64,000 bases of DNA from Mycetocola zhujimingii (GCF_003065425.1 NZ_CP026949.1:2480001-2544000), one strand, 5' to 3'. Positions 50,479 through 59,715 are shown, numbered from the stretch's first letter. Numbers and translations: made by a program. The notes: a model not told the origin generated them from the letters alone.

Positions 50479-51700
50479 CGATCGCGTCCTGAGCGATTCG
50501 TGCGCGGGCGGGCTTTCCGGTCGCTGTTCTCGGGAGTTCGGTTGCGAGGTACCAGCGCCTGGGCATCTGCGCGACGCTGAGTTGATCGCGGCAGGCGGCG
50601 CGCAAGGCCGCCGACGTCGGCGGGTTGGCCGCATCCTCCACCTCGATGACGGCGCACACGAGCGAACCGAGCCGGGGGTTGGGTTCGCCGAAGACGACGG
50701 AGTTTTTCACGCCATTGAGTGTACGCAACACTTTCTCGACGTCTTCGGGCACGACGGTGGCCGCGGCGGTGAGGATGGCGCCGTCGCGCCTGCCAGAGAG
50801 AGTGAGGATGCCGTCGGTGCTGATTCTCGCCAGATCGCCGACAGAAGCCCAGCCGGCGGCATCCTTTCGAAACGATCCCGTGTGGCCGGGCAGGTAGCCG
50901 ATGGCAACGTACGGCGAGCGGCTCTGCAGTTCGCCATCGAGGATGCGCAGTTCGACACCGTCGAAAGGCCGAAGGCCGTTGCCGTTCTCGTCGACCGCGA
51001 CGAACGAGAGCTCGGCGGCACCGTAGTAGCTGACCACCCGGATGCCGGCAGCCTCAGCCCGCGCCCGGAGTCCGGCGTCGAGGTGCGCACCGCCGATGAG
51101 TGCCAGCCGAAGCCGTATCGGGGTGCCGGCGTCGAGAAGGTCGAGCACGCTTTCGAGTGCGCCGGGAGTGCCGTGAAGGATCGTCGCCTGTTCCCACTCG
51201 AGCGGGGATACCACCGCCATCTCCGGGAGCAGCACTGTAGCGCCCGCATCGAGGGCGTGCACGATCGAGAACATCGACAGCGAGGAGACCAGCGGCGATG
51301 GCAGTAGCACAACATCGCTGGACGTGAGGTTCATCAGCCGAGTGACCGCGGGGAACGACAGTGCCCACGACGACTCATCGCGGAGGATGACCCGAGGCGA
51401 CCCGGTGCTGCCCGAACTGAACGTCGCCCAGGCTGCGCCGGAGGGGGTGACGACGTCGGAGAGGGATCGGGTCAGCTCCTCCCAGTGGCGCTCGCTCCAG
51501 CGCACGTCACCGATCGCAGGCACTCCGCCCCGCTGCCGCACGGCCAGTGCGGCGACAACGAGTTCCGTCGCGTTCGCCGACCGGAGCGGGACAATCTGCC
51601 CGTCGCGTATGTCGCCGCTCCACTCCGCGAGGCGCCGGCCGAGTTCGCCGTAGCTCAACCGGGACGCGCCAACGACGAGAGCCTCGGTGTTCGGACTCAC
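50453..51700 (-). CDS. short AMP-forming acyl-CoA synthetase-like protein
   Basis: 415 residues from a GTG overlapping the bioY stop; the frame upstream is bioY shadow. ANL motifs: FSSGSTGSPR (P-loop), YYGAAELSF, GWASVGDLARI and TATGKPARARI with the catalytic lysine. It is about 80-100 residues shorter than usual, mainly in the N-terminal subdomain, resembling MenE-sized ligases. It should adenylate a carboxylate and pass it to CoA. The operon suggests a biotin-related acid such as pimelate, an inference. Confidence 0.85.
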   Translation of the reverse strand: MSPNTEALVVGASRLSYGELGRRLAEWSGDIRDGQIVPLRSANATELVVAALAVRQRGGVPAIGDVRWSERHWEELTRSLSDVVTPSGAAWATFSSGSTGSPRVILRDESSWALSFPAVTRLMNLTSSDVVLLPSPLVSSLSMFSIVHALDAGATVLLPEMAVVSPLEWEQATILHGTPGALESVLDLLDAGTPIRLRLALIGGAHLDAGLRARAEAAGIRVVSYYGAAELSFVAVDENGNGLRPFDGVELRILDGELQSRSPYVAIGYLPGHTGSFRKDAAGWASVGDLARISTDGILTLSGRRDGAILTAAATVVPEDVEKVLRTLNGVKNSVVFGEPNPRLGSLVCAVIEVEDAANPPTSAALRAACRDQLSVAQMPRRWYLATELPRTATGKPARARIAQDAIDERMPRLA

Positions 51701-52293
51701 GGTGTCGCGGCGACGGCGGCCACTCGGGGCTGGGTGGAGAAGGTGAACGCCCTCGGGTACGCCCGCCACACGGCCATCACGAGGATCGCAGACAGGGCTA
51801 CCTTGACCAGGTCTCCCGGGAGGAAGATCAGGCTCGCGTATGCGGTTCCGAGCAGTGGGATACCGGTGACGAGAGACTGCAGCGGGATGCCGAAGAGGTA
51901 GACGGTGAGTACTCCCCCGACGAACGACCCGACAATGACCCGAAGCCACGTCGGTTTCGACGCACCGGCGTGGACGATCAGCCCGGTCACCGCAGCGCCG
52001 AAGACAAAACCGATGAGGTAGCCGACCGATGGACCGAAGAACACACCAATACCGCCGCGTCCGCCGGAAAGCAGGGGCAGGCCGGCCGCGACAAGGGTGA
52101 GCAGTGCCAGTACCGAGGCCGCGCCGCGCCACCAGCCGAGGATCGCGCCGGCGAGCATCACCCCGAGAGTCTGCAGCGTGATCGGAACGGCATTGCCGAA
52201 GAGCGGGATCGCGCCGGGCAGGCCGAGCACAGCGATGATCGCCGTAAAAGTGGCGATTCGGGTCAGGTCACGGAGCGAGGTGTTGTGAGGCAC
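51697..52293 (-). CDS. bioY: biotin-specific ECF substrate-binding protein BioY
   Basis: 198 residues, six membrane helices. Diagnostic segments: VPITLQTLGVMLAGAILGWWRG near 36 and LLSGGRGGIGVFFGPSVGYLIGF near 75, then FLPGDLVKVALS. It is the S component that binds biotin and docks on BioMN. GTG start. First gene of the five-gene block; the 93-base upstream gap contains two CATTGGA copies but no operator I can identify. Confidence 0.95.
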   Translation of the reverse strand: MPHNTSLRDLTRIATFTAIIAVLGLPGAIPLFGNAVPITLQTLGVMLAGAILGWWRGAASVLALLTLVAAGLPLLSGGRGGIGVFFGPSVGYLIGFVFGAAVTGLIVHAGASKPTWLRVIVGSFVGGVLTVYLFGIPLQSLVTGIPLLGTAYASLIFLPGDLVKVALSAILVMAVWRAYPRAFTFSTQPRVAAVAATP

Positions 52294-52386
52294 GACTCAA
52301 GCGTGCCAGCAAGTCGCGCGCTGCGCCGCGCGGAGGGTCCAATGTGTCGATGTAAGTCTTGTGGATGTCATCCAATGACCCCGCCC

Positions 52387-53202
52387 TCAGGCCAAACGGC
52401 GGTGGGCCTGAAGCGCGATCGCCGTCGCCGTCACGTCGTGCACGCGCACTCCCCAGATCCCAGCGCCGGCGAGCAGGGCGCTCACCACTGCCGTCGGCAG
52501 GTCGCGATCGCCCATCGGGGCGCCTTCGGGAAGCAAATCGCCCAGGAACCGCTTGCGGGATGCTCCGACGAGCACGGGCAGCCCGAGCGACTGCAACTCG
52601 GAGATCCGCGACAGGATCTCCCAGTTCTGGTCGGCCGTCTTCGCGAAACCGAGACCGGGGTCGAGAATGATGCTCTCCCGCGCGACTCCCCCGGCTTCAA
52701 GGGCAGCGATCCTGGCCTCGAGCTCCGCGCGGACGTCAGCGACCACATCGCCGTAGTGTGCACGGGAGTTCATGTCGACGCTGTGCCCGCGCCAGTGGCT
52801 GAGAATGTAGGGTGCACCGGTGTCCGCAGCAACGGCCACCATCTGCGGATCAGCGAGGCCACCGGACACATCGTTGATGAATTCGGCCCCTGCTTCCACC
52901 GCGGCGCTGGCTGTTTCGGCGTTCATGGTGTCGACAGAGACGCGGATGCCGTCGGCCGCGAGAGAGCGGACCACCGGAAGGACGCGGCGCAACTCTTCGG
53001 TCACACCGATTCGCTCGGCGCCGGGGCGCGTGGATTCACCGCCGACATCGACGATGTCTGCACCGTCGGCGACGAGCTGCCTGGCATGGGAGACAGCGCG
53101 TTCGTGGTCGAGGAACTGACCGCCGTCGCTGAATGAGTCAGGGGTGACGTTCACGATCCCCATGACCAGCATCCGCTGGGGTGCCATGGCTCGATCAGGC
53201 AT
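52387..53202 (-). CDS. folP: dihydropteroate synthase
   Basis: 271 residues from the ATG that overlaps the folE stop by eight bases; a longer frame adds only MRRTL. GIVNVTPDSFSDGG near 17, the DVGGESTRPG loop near 55 and GASRKRFLG near 225 are all intact. It joins p-aminobenzoate to the pterin and is the sulfonamide target. It is now separated from folB-folK by the biotin block. Confidence 0.96.
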   Translation of the reverse strand: MPDRAMAPQRMLVMGIVNVTPDSFSDGGQFLDHERAVSHARQLVADGADIVDVGGESTRPGAERIGVTEELRRVLPVVRSLAADGIRVSVDTMNAETASAAVEAGAEFINDVSGGLADPQMVAVAADTGAPYILSHWRGHSVDMNSRAHYGDVVADVRAELEARIAALEAGGVARESIILDPGLGFAKTADQNWEILSRISELQSLGLPVLVGASRKRFLGDLLPEGAPMGDRDLPTAVVSALLAGAGIWGVRVHDVTATAIALQAHRRLA

Positions 53203-53785
53203 GAGCGTCCGCCGCACCGTGGCCGATCAGGGCGAACAGCTCAGCACGGCGCGCCGGCTCGGCAAGAGCGCCGCGGCTTGCAACGGTCACCGTGGACGAG
53301 TTGGCCTGCCGGACCCCGCGTGCAGCGACGCAGCCGTGCACGGCGTCGAGCACGACGAGAACGCCACGTGCCTCAAGACCGCGCTCGAGCGCATCCGCGA
53401 TCTGCTCCGTCAGGCGCTCCTGGAGCTGGGGCCTCGACGCGAGGGTGTCGACGACGAGCGGCAGCCGGCCGAGGCCCACGACGCGCTCCCCCGGCAGGTA
53501 GGCGACGTGCGCTTTGCCGAGGAACGGGAGCAGGTGGTGCTCGCAGATCGAGCGGAAGGAGATGTCGCGCAGGAGCACAACCTCGCCGTTGCCGTCATCG
53601 CCGACCGGAACCGACTCGCGCAGGTGCTCGAGCGGGTCCTCGCCGATCCCCGAGAAGAACTCAGAGTAGGCCTCCGCGACCCGCGCCGGGGTCCGCTCGA
53701 GCCCTGGCCGCTGCGCGTCTTCGCCGATCGCCGCGAGCAACTCGATGACAGCCGCTTCGACGCGCGGCTTATCGACCCCCGCCAT
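53195..53785 (-). CDS. folE: GTP cyclohydrolase I
   Basis: 196 residues. Zinc ligands in SICEHHLLPF and in HGCVAARGVRQ, plus the GTP-binding VGLGRLPLVVD. First enzyme of tetrahydrofolate synthesis. It follows ftsH by five bases, so the two are probably cotranscribed. Confidence 0.96.
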   Translation of the reverse strand: MAGVDKPRVEAAVIELLAAIGEDAQRPGLERTPARVAEAYSEFFSGIGEDPLEHLRESVPVGDDGNGEVVLLRDISFRSICEHHLLPFLGKAHVAYLPGERVVGLGRLPLVVDTLASRPQLQERLTEQIADALERGLEARGVLVVLDAVHGCVAARGVRQANSSTVTVASRGALAEPARRAELFALIGHGAADAHA

Positions 53786-53790
53786 CTGAG

Positions 53791-55791
53791 CTACGCCGTT
53801 GCTGGGCGCGGGTCGGACTGCGGGAGAGGCGTGTTGCTCGAGTCACTCTGGACGCCACCGTCTGTCGCGTCGGGATCGATGGGAGCCTTCGTGATCGGCA
53901 CAGCAATCGGAGGGCGCTCAGAGATCGGGCGCTTGGTCGATGACAGCCACTGCGGGCGCGGCGGGAGCTTCTTGATGTCCTTGAAGATCTCGGCGAGCTG
54001 ATTGTGATCCAGTGTCTCCTTCTCGAGGAGTTCAGCGGCAAGCCGGTCGAGGATGTCGCGGTTGTCGTTGAGCACCTGCCAGGCTTCGTCGTGGGCCTGT
54101 TCGATCAGCGCGCGGACCTCAGAGTCGACCTCTTCAGCGATCTGCTCCGAGTAGTCGCGCTGGTGGCCCATGTCGCGGCCGAGGAAGACCTCACCGCTCG
54201 ACTGGCCGAGCTTGATGGCTCCGACGTTGGCGCTCATGCCGTATTCGGTAACCATCTTGCGGGCTATTCCCGTGGCCTTCTCGATGTCGTTCGACGCTCC
54301 GGTTGTCGGGTCGTGGAACACCATCTCCTCAGCGACACGTCCGCCCATGGCGTAGGTGAGCTGGTCGAGCAGTTCGTTTCGGGTCACCGAGTATTTGTCT
54401 TCGAGCGGGAGCACCATCGTGTAGCCGAGGGCACGGCCGCGGGGAAGGATGGTGACCTTCGTCACGGGGTCGGTGTTGCGCATCGATGCCGCGGCGAGGG
54501 CGTGTCCACCCTCGTGGTACGCGGTGATGAGCTTCTCCTGGTCGCGCATCACACGGCTGCGGCGCTGAGGTCCTGCCATGACCCGGTCGACGGCCTCGTC
54601 GAGGGCGCGGTTGTCGATGATCTGGGCGTTCGATCGCGCGGTCAGCAGCGCAGCCTCGTTGAGGACGTTCGCGAGGTCGGCTCCGGTGAACCCTGGGGTC
54701 TTGCGGGCGAGGACTTCGAGGTCGACGTTCTCCGACATCGGCTTGCCCTTGGCGTGTACCTCGAGGATCTTCATCCGGCCCTTGAGGTCAGGGGCGTCGA
54801 CGCCGATCTGGCGGTCGAACCGGCCCGGTCGGAGAAGTGCGGGGTCCAGGATGTCTGGGCGGTTCGTCGCGGCGATCATGATGACGTTCGCCTTCGGGTC
54901 GAAGCCGTCCATCTCGACGAGCAGCTGGTTGAGTGTCTGCTCGCGCTCGTCGTGCCCGCCACCCATGCCTGCGCCGCGGTGGCGACCGACGGCATCGATC
55001 TCGTCGACGAAGATGATCGCTGGCGCGTTTTCCTTGGCCTGCTGGAACAGGTCGCGAACACGGCTTGCGCCGACACCCACGAACATCTCGACGAAGTCAG
55101 ATCCGGAGATCGAGTAGAACGGGACGCCAGCCTCACCGGCGACGGCGCGGGCGAGAAGTGTCTTACCGGTTCCGGGAGGGCCGTAGAGCAGCACACCCTT
55201 GGGGATCCGGGCGCCAACGGCCTGGAAGCGCGCGGGCTCCTTGAGGAAGTCCTTGATCTCCTCGAGTTCTTCGATCGCCTCATCGCTGCCGGCAACATCC
55301 TCAAAGGTGACCTTCGGGGACTCTTTCGAGACGAGCTTCGCCTTCGACTTGCCGAACTGCATGACCTTCGATCCGCCGCCCTGCATGCTCGACAGCATGA
55401 TCCAGAAGAAGACACCGATCAACAGGAGCGGGAGGAGCAGTCCGAGAGCCGACAGCCAGAAGCTCGGCTGAGGCACCTTGTCGTTGTAGCCGTCGGAGGG
55501 CGCAGCCTCATCGACGGCTGAAACGACATCCGCTGCTCGCGCGTTGATGTAGTAGAACTGGACCATTGTGCCGTTGTCGCCGTCGGCCTTCTCGAGGGTC
55601 AGATCCGCGCGGTTATCACCCTCGGTGAGCGTCGCTTCAGCGACTTTTCCGTCGGCGAGCAGCTCAAGCCCGTGCTCGGTGGTTACCTCTTTGTAGCCAT
55701 TCATGTTGAGCAGGCTGGAACCGACGAAGAAGACAATGACCGCGATCAGGATGTACGGCAGCGGGCCTTTGAAGATGCGCTTGAAATTCAT
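53791..55791 (-). CDS. ftsH: ATP-dependent zinc metalloprotease FtsH
   Basis: 666 residues. Membrane helices at about 10-25 and 113-135; Walker [12 protein letters not shown] near 205, second region of homology [26 protein letters not shown], and the zinc site HEGGH near 432. The C-terminus is Ser/Pro-rich and about 60 residues longer than the protease domain requires. It degrades membrane and short-lived cytosolic proteins. The 139-base leader upstream holds no leaderless signal. Confidence 0.96.
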   Translation of the reverse strand: MNFKRIFKGPLPYILIAVIVFFVGSSLLNMNGYKEVTTEHGLELLADGKVAEATLTEGDNRADLTLEKADGDNGTMVQFYYINARAADVVSAVDEAAPSDGYNDKVPQPSFWLSALGLLLPLLLIGVFFWIMLSSMQGGGSKVMQFGKSKAKLVSKESPKVTFEDVAGSDEAIEELEEIKDFLKEPARFQAVGARIPKGVLLYGPPGTGKTLLARAVAGEAGVPFYSISGSDFVEMFVGVGASRVRDLFQQAKENAPAIIFVDEIDAVGRHRGAGMGGGHDEREQTLNQLLVEMDGFDPKANVIMIAATNRPDILDPALLRPGRFDRQIGVDAPDLKGRMKILEVHAKGKPMSENVDLEVLARKTPGFTGADLANVLNEAALLTARSNAQIIDNRALDEAVDRVMAGPQRRSRVMRDQEKLITAYHEGGHALAAASMRNTDPVTKVTILPRGRALGYTMVLPLEDKYSVTRNELLDQLTYAMGGRVAEEMVFHDPTTGASNDIEKATGIARKMVTEYGMSANVGAIKLGQSSGEVFLGRDMGHQRDYSEQIAEEVDSEVRALIEQAHDEAWQVLNDNRDILDRLAAELLEKETLDHNQLAEIFKDIKKLPPRPQWLSSTKRPISERPPIAVPITKAPIDPDATDGGVQSDSSNTPLPQSDPRPATA

Positions 55792-55930
55792 AGTGCGGAT
55801 GAGCGGATGCCCAACACCTTTCTGAAGGTACGGCGAGACAACTCGCGCCTCGTGGCCTCAAGGCTATCGCCAGAAAGCTGGGCTGCGCCTCTGTGTTCGC
55901 CCCAAGGGTAAACGCCGGGGGCTGCGGGGG

Positions 55931-56482
55931 TCAGGAGTAGACGTGCGGCGCGAGAACCGCGACGTCGCGCAGGTTGCGGTAGCGCTCATTGAAGTCGAGG
56001 CCATAGCCGACGACGAAGTCAGTAGGGATGTCGAAGCCCACGTACTTGCAGTCGATCTCAACCTTGGCCGCCTCGGGCTTCCGAAGCAGGGCGCAGACCT
56101 CGATCGAGGCGACGCCTCGTGACGCGAAGTTCTCGAGCAGCCACGACAGGGTCAGCCCGGAGTCGATGATGTCTTCGACGATCAGCACGTGGCGGCCGGT
56201 GAGGTCCGCGTCGAGGTCCTTGCGGATCTGCACGACACCACTGGACTTCGTGCCTGCGCCGTACGACGAGACGGCCATCCAGTCGATGGACACGTGCTTC
56301 TTCATGGCGCGGGAGAGGTCTGCCATCACCATGACGGCACCCTTCAGCACGCCGACGAGGAGAAGGTCCTTGCCCTCGTAATCGGAGTCGATCTGAGCGG
56401 CGAGCTCATCCAGCTTGTCGTGGATCTCTTGTTCCGTGACGAGGATGGTCGTGAGGTCGCCTGCAATATCGCTCGATTCCAT
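55931..56482 (-). CDS. hpt: hypoxanthine phosphoribosyltransferase
   Basis: 183 residues. PRPP-binding VLIVEDIIDSGLTLSWLL near 105 and the flexible-loop region VSSYGAGTKSSG near 72. It salvages hypoxanthine and guanine. ATG start with TAGGAT six bases upstream; that hexamer overlaps the tilS stop codon, so hpt has both a private leaderless promoter and readthrough from tilS. Confidence 0.96.
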   Translation of the reverse strand: MESSDIAGDLTTILVTEQEIHDKLDELAAQIDSDYEGKDLLLVGVLKGAVMVMADLSRAMKKHVSIDWMAVSSYGAGTKSSGVVQIRKDLDADLTGRHVLIVEDIIDSGLTLSWLLENFASRGVASIEVCALLRKPEAAKVEIDCKYVGFDIPTDFVVGYGLDFNERYRNLRDVAVLAPHVYS

Positions 56483-56486
56483 GGAT

Positions 56487-57503
56487 TTATCCTACCGTCG
56501 GCTGTCGAGCCGAAAATTCGAGCCGGCCGCCAATCCTGGTCACCGTGAAGCCGGGAACATCGATCGCGCCCTGGCCTTTCCAGTCGGTGACGAGTGCGGC
56601 GATCGCGAGCGTGTGATTCCGTGACAACGACTGACCGAACTCGCTCGCAGCAACCGTCCGGATGATCCGGTGCCTGAGCGCGGGAGGGTTCGCTGCCAGC
56701 GCGGAGACGGAAACCGCGATGCCCGCCTCCGCGGGTTCGCAGATCTCCTCGATGAACTCGTCGATCATCGCATCGAACGCCTCCGTGTCTTCCCGCAGTT
56801 GCTCAGCTGTCCGGGCAAGCGCCTCAGCGATGCCGGGGCCGAGTTCCTTCTCGAGCACGGGCAACACCGTCTCGCGCACTCGCACCCGCGTGTACGACGG
56901 GTCGCTGTTGTGCGGGTCGGTCCACGGTTCGAGTCCTTCTGCGGCACACGCAGCGTGCGTTGCCGCACGCCGAACCCCGAGAAGCGGGCGGAGGTAGTGC
57001 CCACTGACGGGCGCCATCCCCATCAAACTTCCCGACCCGGACCCGCGCGCCAGCCCGAGCAGAACGGTTTCGGCCTGGTCGTCGAGGGTGTGGCCGAGCA
57101 GAAGAGCGGATGCTCCGGTGTCGGTGAGCGCGGCGTCGAACGCCGCGTAGCGGGCGGTTCGGGCTGCGGCCTCTGGTCCGCCGCGACCGTCCACGCCCAC
57201 CCGGATCACCATCACCGGCTCCAGGGCGAGCGCCCGCGCCTGGTCCGCCGCGCGCGCCGCAACATCCGCCGATCCATCCTGCAGACCGTGATCGACGATC
57301 ACGGCGCCCGCACGGATCCCCTGTTTCGGTGCTTCGAAGGCCGTCGCGGCGGCAAGGGCCAGCGAGTCAGGCCCACCGCTCAGTGCGACGAGCACCGCCT
57401 CACCCTCGCGGACGGTTCCGGCGAGCGACTGGCGCACGGCGAGGCGCACATCGGCGACCGCTTTGTCGAGCGGTTCACGGCGGAATTTGCTGTTTGTGGG
57501 CAT
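56487..57503 (-). CDS. tilS: tRNA(Ile)-lysidine synthase
   Basis: 338 residues. PP-loop [15 protein letters not shown] near 44, followed by the N-type ATP pyrophosphatase fold ([22 protein letters not shown]) and a short substrate-binding C-terminal domain. It converts C34 to lysidine in the AUA-reading tRNA. The ATG at 57503 is chosen over a TTG one codon upstream because TAACGT lies exactly six bases before it. It is divergent from ppa. Confidence 0.95.
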   Translation of the reverse strand: MPTNSKFRREPLDKAVADVRLAVRQSLAGTVREGEAVLVALSGGPDSLALAAATAFEAPKQGIRAGAVIVDHGLQDGSADVAARAADQARALALEPVMVIRVGVDGRGGPEAAARTARYAAFDAALTDTGASALLLGHTLDDQAETVLLGLARGSGSGSLMGMAPVSGHYLRPLLGVRRAATHAACAAEGLEPWTDPHNSDPSYTRVRVRETVLPVLEKELGPGIAEALARTAEQLREDTEAFDAMIDEFIEEICEPAEAGIAVSVSALAANPPALRHRIIRTVAASEFGQSLSRNHTLAIAALVTDWKGQGAIDVPGFTVTRIGGRLEFSARQPTVG

Positions 57504-57547
57504 CAAGTAACGTTATTCCAGACTTTGACACAAGGGAGAACACACTT

Positions 57548-58042
57548 ATGGCCGATTACGACGTCGTCGTAGAAATCCCCAAGGGCAGCCGCAACAAGTA
57601 CGAGGTCGACCACGAAACTGGTCGCGTCTACCTGGACCGCGTTCTGTTCACCGCTTTCACCTACCCCGTTGACTACGGCTACTTCGAGAACACGCTCGGC
57701 CTCGACGGCGACCCCGTTGACGCTCTCGTGCTGCTCGAGTACCCGGTCTTCCCCGGCGTCGGCATCAAGGTTCGTCCCGTCGGCGTGCTCAACATGAGCG
57801 ACGAAGCTGGCTCGGACGCCAAGGTCGTCTGCGTCCAGTACAAGGACCCGCGCTGGGCTCACATCCAGGACATCACCGATGTCCCGGAGCAGACCCGCAA
57901 GGAACTCGAGCACTTCTTCGCTCGCTACAAGGACCTCGAGCCCAACAAGTGGGTCAAGATCGAGGGCTGGGGCGACGCTGCAGAAGCTGAAGCAATCGTC
58001 GAGGCTGGATTCGTGAAGCTCCGCGAAGAAGGCGGCCACTAG
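57548..58042 (+). CDS. ppa: inorganic pyrophosphatase, family I
   Basis: 164 residues. Signature [11 protein letters not shown] near 58 with its aspartates, preceded by [11 protein letters not shown], and KPxxW-like NKWVKIEGW near 140. It hydrolyses pyrophosphate. AGGGAGA nine bases before the ATG is a clear ribosome-binding site, unlike its leaderless divergent neighbour tilS. Its codon use is strongly biased to C-ending codons, as for a highly expressed gene. A strong terminator follows. Confidence 0.96.
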   Translation: MADYDVVVEIPKGSRNKYEVDHETGRVYLDRVLFTAFTYPVDYGYFENTLGLDGDPVDALVLLEYPVFPGVGIKVRPVGVLNMSDEAGSDAKVVCVQYKDPRWAHIQDITDVPEQTRKELEHFFARYKDLEPNKWVKIEGWGDAAEAEAIVEAGFVKLREEGGH

Positions 58043-58060
58043 GCATCCGCTTCGTGACGA

Positions 58061-58093
58061 AACCCCGCATCCGGATCCGGATGCGGGGTTTTT
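58061..58093 (+). terminator. Rho-independent terminator of ppa
   Basis: A perfect palindrome (58061-58090) centred on GGATCC, with 13-base arms and TTTTT at the end. Confidence 0.92.
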
Positions 58094-58209
58094 CGTTTGA
58101 GGCCCGGAATTCCGCGGTTTTTGCTGCCGGCTAGCGCTCGTTTTGCAAAAACGTGTGTGAGCACCGTATGCTTACTTCTCGGTAGTTACAGAGCCCCTCA
58201 AAGGCTCGC

Positions 58210-58282
58210 GGCCCCATCGTTTAGTGGCCTAGGACGCCGCCCTTTCACGGCGGTAGCACGGGTTCGAATCCCGTTGGGGTCA
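58210..58282 (+). tRNA. tRNA-Glu (anticodon TTC)
   Basis: Acceptor GGCCCCA pairs with TGGGGTC (one G-T pair); anticodon loop CTTTCAC on a CCGCC/GGCGG stem; T-loop GGTTCGAATCC. 73 nucleotides, CCA not encoded. Confidence 0.95.
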
Positions 58283-58318
58283 CAATAACTACTACACTGA
58301 ATACAAGTAAAAAAGTAA

Positions 58319-58392
58319 GGCCCTGTAGCGCAGTTGGTTAGCGTGCCGCCCTGTCACGGCGGAGGTCGCGGGTTCAAGTCCCGTCAGGGTCG
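58319..58392 (+). tRNA. tRNA-Asp (anticodon GTC)
   Basis: Acceptor GGCCCTG pairs with CAGGGTC; anticodon loop CTGTCAC; T-loop GGTTCAAGTCC. 74 nucleotides, CCA not encoded. Confidence 0.95.
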
Positions 58393-58405
58393 CTGAAGTG
58401 AAGAG

Positions 58406-58428
58406 CCCTTCCGAAAGGAAGGGTTTTT
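58406..58428 (+). terminator. terminator between tRNA-Asp and tRNA-Phe
   Basis: CCCTTCC-GAAA-GGAAGGG followed by TTTTT, a compact stem with a stable tetraloop. Confidence 0.88.
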
Positions 58429-58455
58429 CACCTTCCAGCGGCAGAAACGCCGTTG

Positions 58456-58528
58456 GGCTCTGTAGCTCAGTTGGTAGAGCGCACGACTGAAAATCGTGAG
58501 GTCACGGGATCGACGCCCGTCGGAGCCA
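58456..58528 (+). tRNA. tRNA-Phe (anticodon GAA)
   Basis: Acceptor GGCTCTG pairs with CGGAGCC; anticodon loop CTGAAAA on an ACGA-type stem; T-arm ACGGG-ATCGACG-CCCGT. The T-loop begins with A where T54 is normal. 73 nucleotides, CCA not encoded. Confidence 0.93.
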
Positions 58529-58530
58529 CT

Positions 58531-58567
58531 GAAATCCTCGTAAGGCTTCTACTTGCGGGGATTTCTT
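58531..58567 (+). terminator. terminator of tRNA-Phe
   Basis: GAAATCCTCGTAAG pairs with CTTGCGGGGATTTC (two G-T pairs) around a seven-base loop and is followed by TT. It begins two bases after the tRNA. Confidence 0.7.
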
Positions 58568-58680
58568 CATTTAACCGCCGAGCGCACCACTTCCGGTCGA
58601 ACACACCGGTTGCGCCGGATGTTCTCGACCGCAACTGATGCTTTCGCTGGAGCGAGGTCGCGCTGGCCCTGTCCGCCGAG

Positions 58681-59040
58681 CTACCCCTCCGTCCGGCCCG
58701 AGATATCGACGAGGTTCGCCTCGACGCCGGCCAGGAACTGTGCCCCGAGCGCGGTCAGCGACAGTTCCTTGAGTTTGGCGCCGGTTCGAGGGGCCGCAAC
58801 CTCCGAACTGTGCAGAAGGCCTGAGTCCTGAAGCCGCTTCAGGGTCCGATACAGGCTGCGTTCGGTAATCGACCAGCCGGTACGCGAAGAAACCTGGGCC
58901 GCTATCGCGGCAATCGTCACCGGCTGAAGGTCATCCACCACGCGAAGGATCACCGGCGTCAGCATCGACTTCTTGTAGGTCTCCACCCACGATTCGACCC
59001 GACCATCCGCCCATTCCTGTTCTTCGCTGGGGCGCGTCAC
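58681..59040 (-). CDS. PadR-family transcriptional regulator
   Basis: 119 residues. A winged helix-turn-helix (LTPVILRVVDDLQP, WSITERSLYRTLKRLQDSGLL, then the wing TGAKLKELSLTALGAQFL) with a short C-terminal helix for dimerisation. GTG start, two bases after the stop of the membrane gene, so the two form an operon with the regulator second. A perfect 15-base palindrome at the operon's promoter is the likely binding site. Confidence 0.8.
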   Translation of the reverse strand: MTRPSEEQEWADGRVESWVETYKKSMLTPVILRVVDDLQPVTIAAIAAQVSSRTGWSITERSLYRTLKRLQDSGLLHSSEVAAPRTGAKLKELSLTALGAQFLAGVEANLVDISGRTEG

Positions 59041-59042
59041 GG

Positions 59043-59474
59043 TCAGTCTTCCCAGCCGCGGCCGAGCACCGCGCCGGTGAGGTGAACGAACAGCCCGATC
59101 CCCCAGGCCGCGCTCATCACGAGGGTCGCGCCAAACCAGGGGGTCGCCAGAAGCTCAGCGGCCGGGGAGTCGACGGAGATCGCCCGAATCACCGCGTGCA
59201 CGTTGAATGATGTCGTCACAGCGAGAAAAGCGATGGCGTGAGCGATCGCGATGCCAAAGCGGATCTTCGCGAGGGTGCGGTAATTGCGCCACATCCACGC
59301 ACCGACTGCGACGGCGACGACAGCGGTGAGAGTCCCGGCGAGGATGCCGACCTCTCCCCCGGTCAGGGCGATGACCATCTGGATGAGCACCACTGCAGCA
59401 ACCAGGACGAGCAGGTATGGCAGGAGTACCGAACGGGCGTTGACGGTGGCCGGAGCGAGCGTTTGTGTGTTCAT
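59043..59474 (-). CDS. four-helix membrane protein, first gene of the PadR operon
   Basis: 143 residues from the ATG at 59474, placed by TACAGT-N6-ATG; an upstream in-frame ATG at 59498 would lie inside the operator. Helices at about 17-38, 43-62, 72-92 and 112-134. I recognise no family. PadR regulators often control multidrug exporters or membrane stress proteins; the small size here makes an exporter unlikely. Confidence 0.65.
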   Translation of the reverse strand: MNTQTLAPATVNARSVLLPYLLVLVAAVVLIQMVIALTGGEVGILAGTLTAVVAVAVGAWMWRNYRTLAKIRFGIAIAHAIAFLAVTTSFNVHAVIRAISVDSPAAELLATPWFGATLVMSAAWGIGLFVHLTGAVLGRGWED

Positions 59475-59480
59475 GAAGGC

Positions 59481-59511
59481 ACTGTACCAATGGAACACTA
59501 CCGGCGGTAGT
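59481..59511 (-). promoter_or_regulatory. PadR operon promoter with overlapping palindromic operator
   Basis: TACAGT (complement of 59481-59486) is the -10. ACTACCG-G-CGGTAGT (59497-59511) is a perfect 7-1-7 palindrome covering the -35 position, where a bound dimer would block polymerase. Confidence 0.65.
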
Positions 59512-59667
59512 ATTCATCAGAAAATTCTCGCGGCGCTGGGCGAGCGCATCATTTCCGGCCCAGAACACCAGTTTCGCGGGATGCTCTCGACCGGAAGTGA
59601 TCCACTCGACGTGGCCGGCGGGCATCCGAGGCACGGAAAGCGCCCAACCGCGACCAACGCATATACA

Positions 59668-59700
59668 CACTGGGGCCCCGCGATGTGCGGGGCCCCAGTG
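59668..59700 (-). terminator. hairpin at the end of the azt operon
   Basis: A perfect 14-base stem (59668-59681 with 59687-59700) and five-base loop, 15 bases after the last gene. It lacks a T-run but fits the actinobacterial I-shaped terminator type. Confidence 0.7.
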
Positions 59701-59715
59701 CACTGGTGCGTGGCT

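Noticed and set aside
54004-55521. 505-residue frame opposite ftsH
   Set aside because: Antisense shadow of the Walker and protease domains; no independent evidence of coding.
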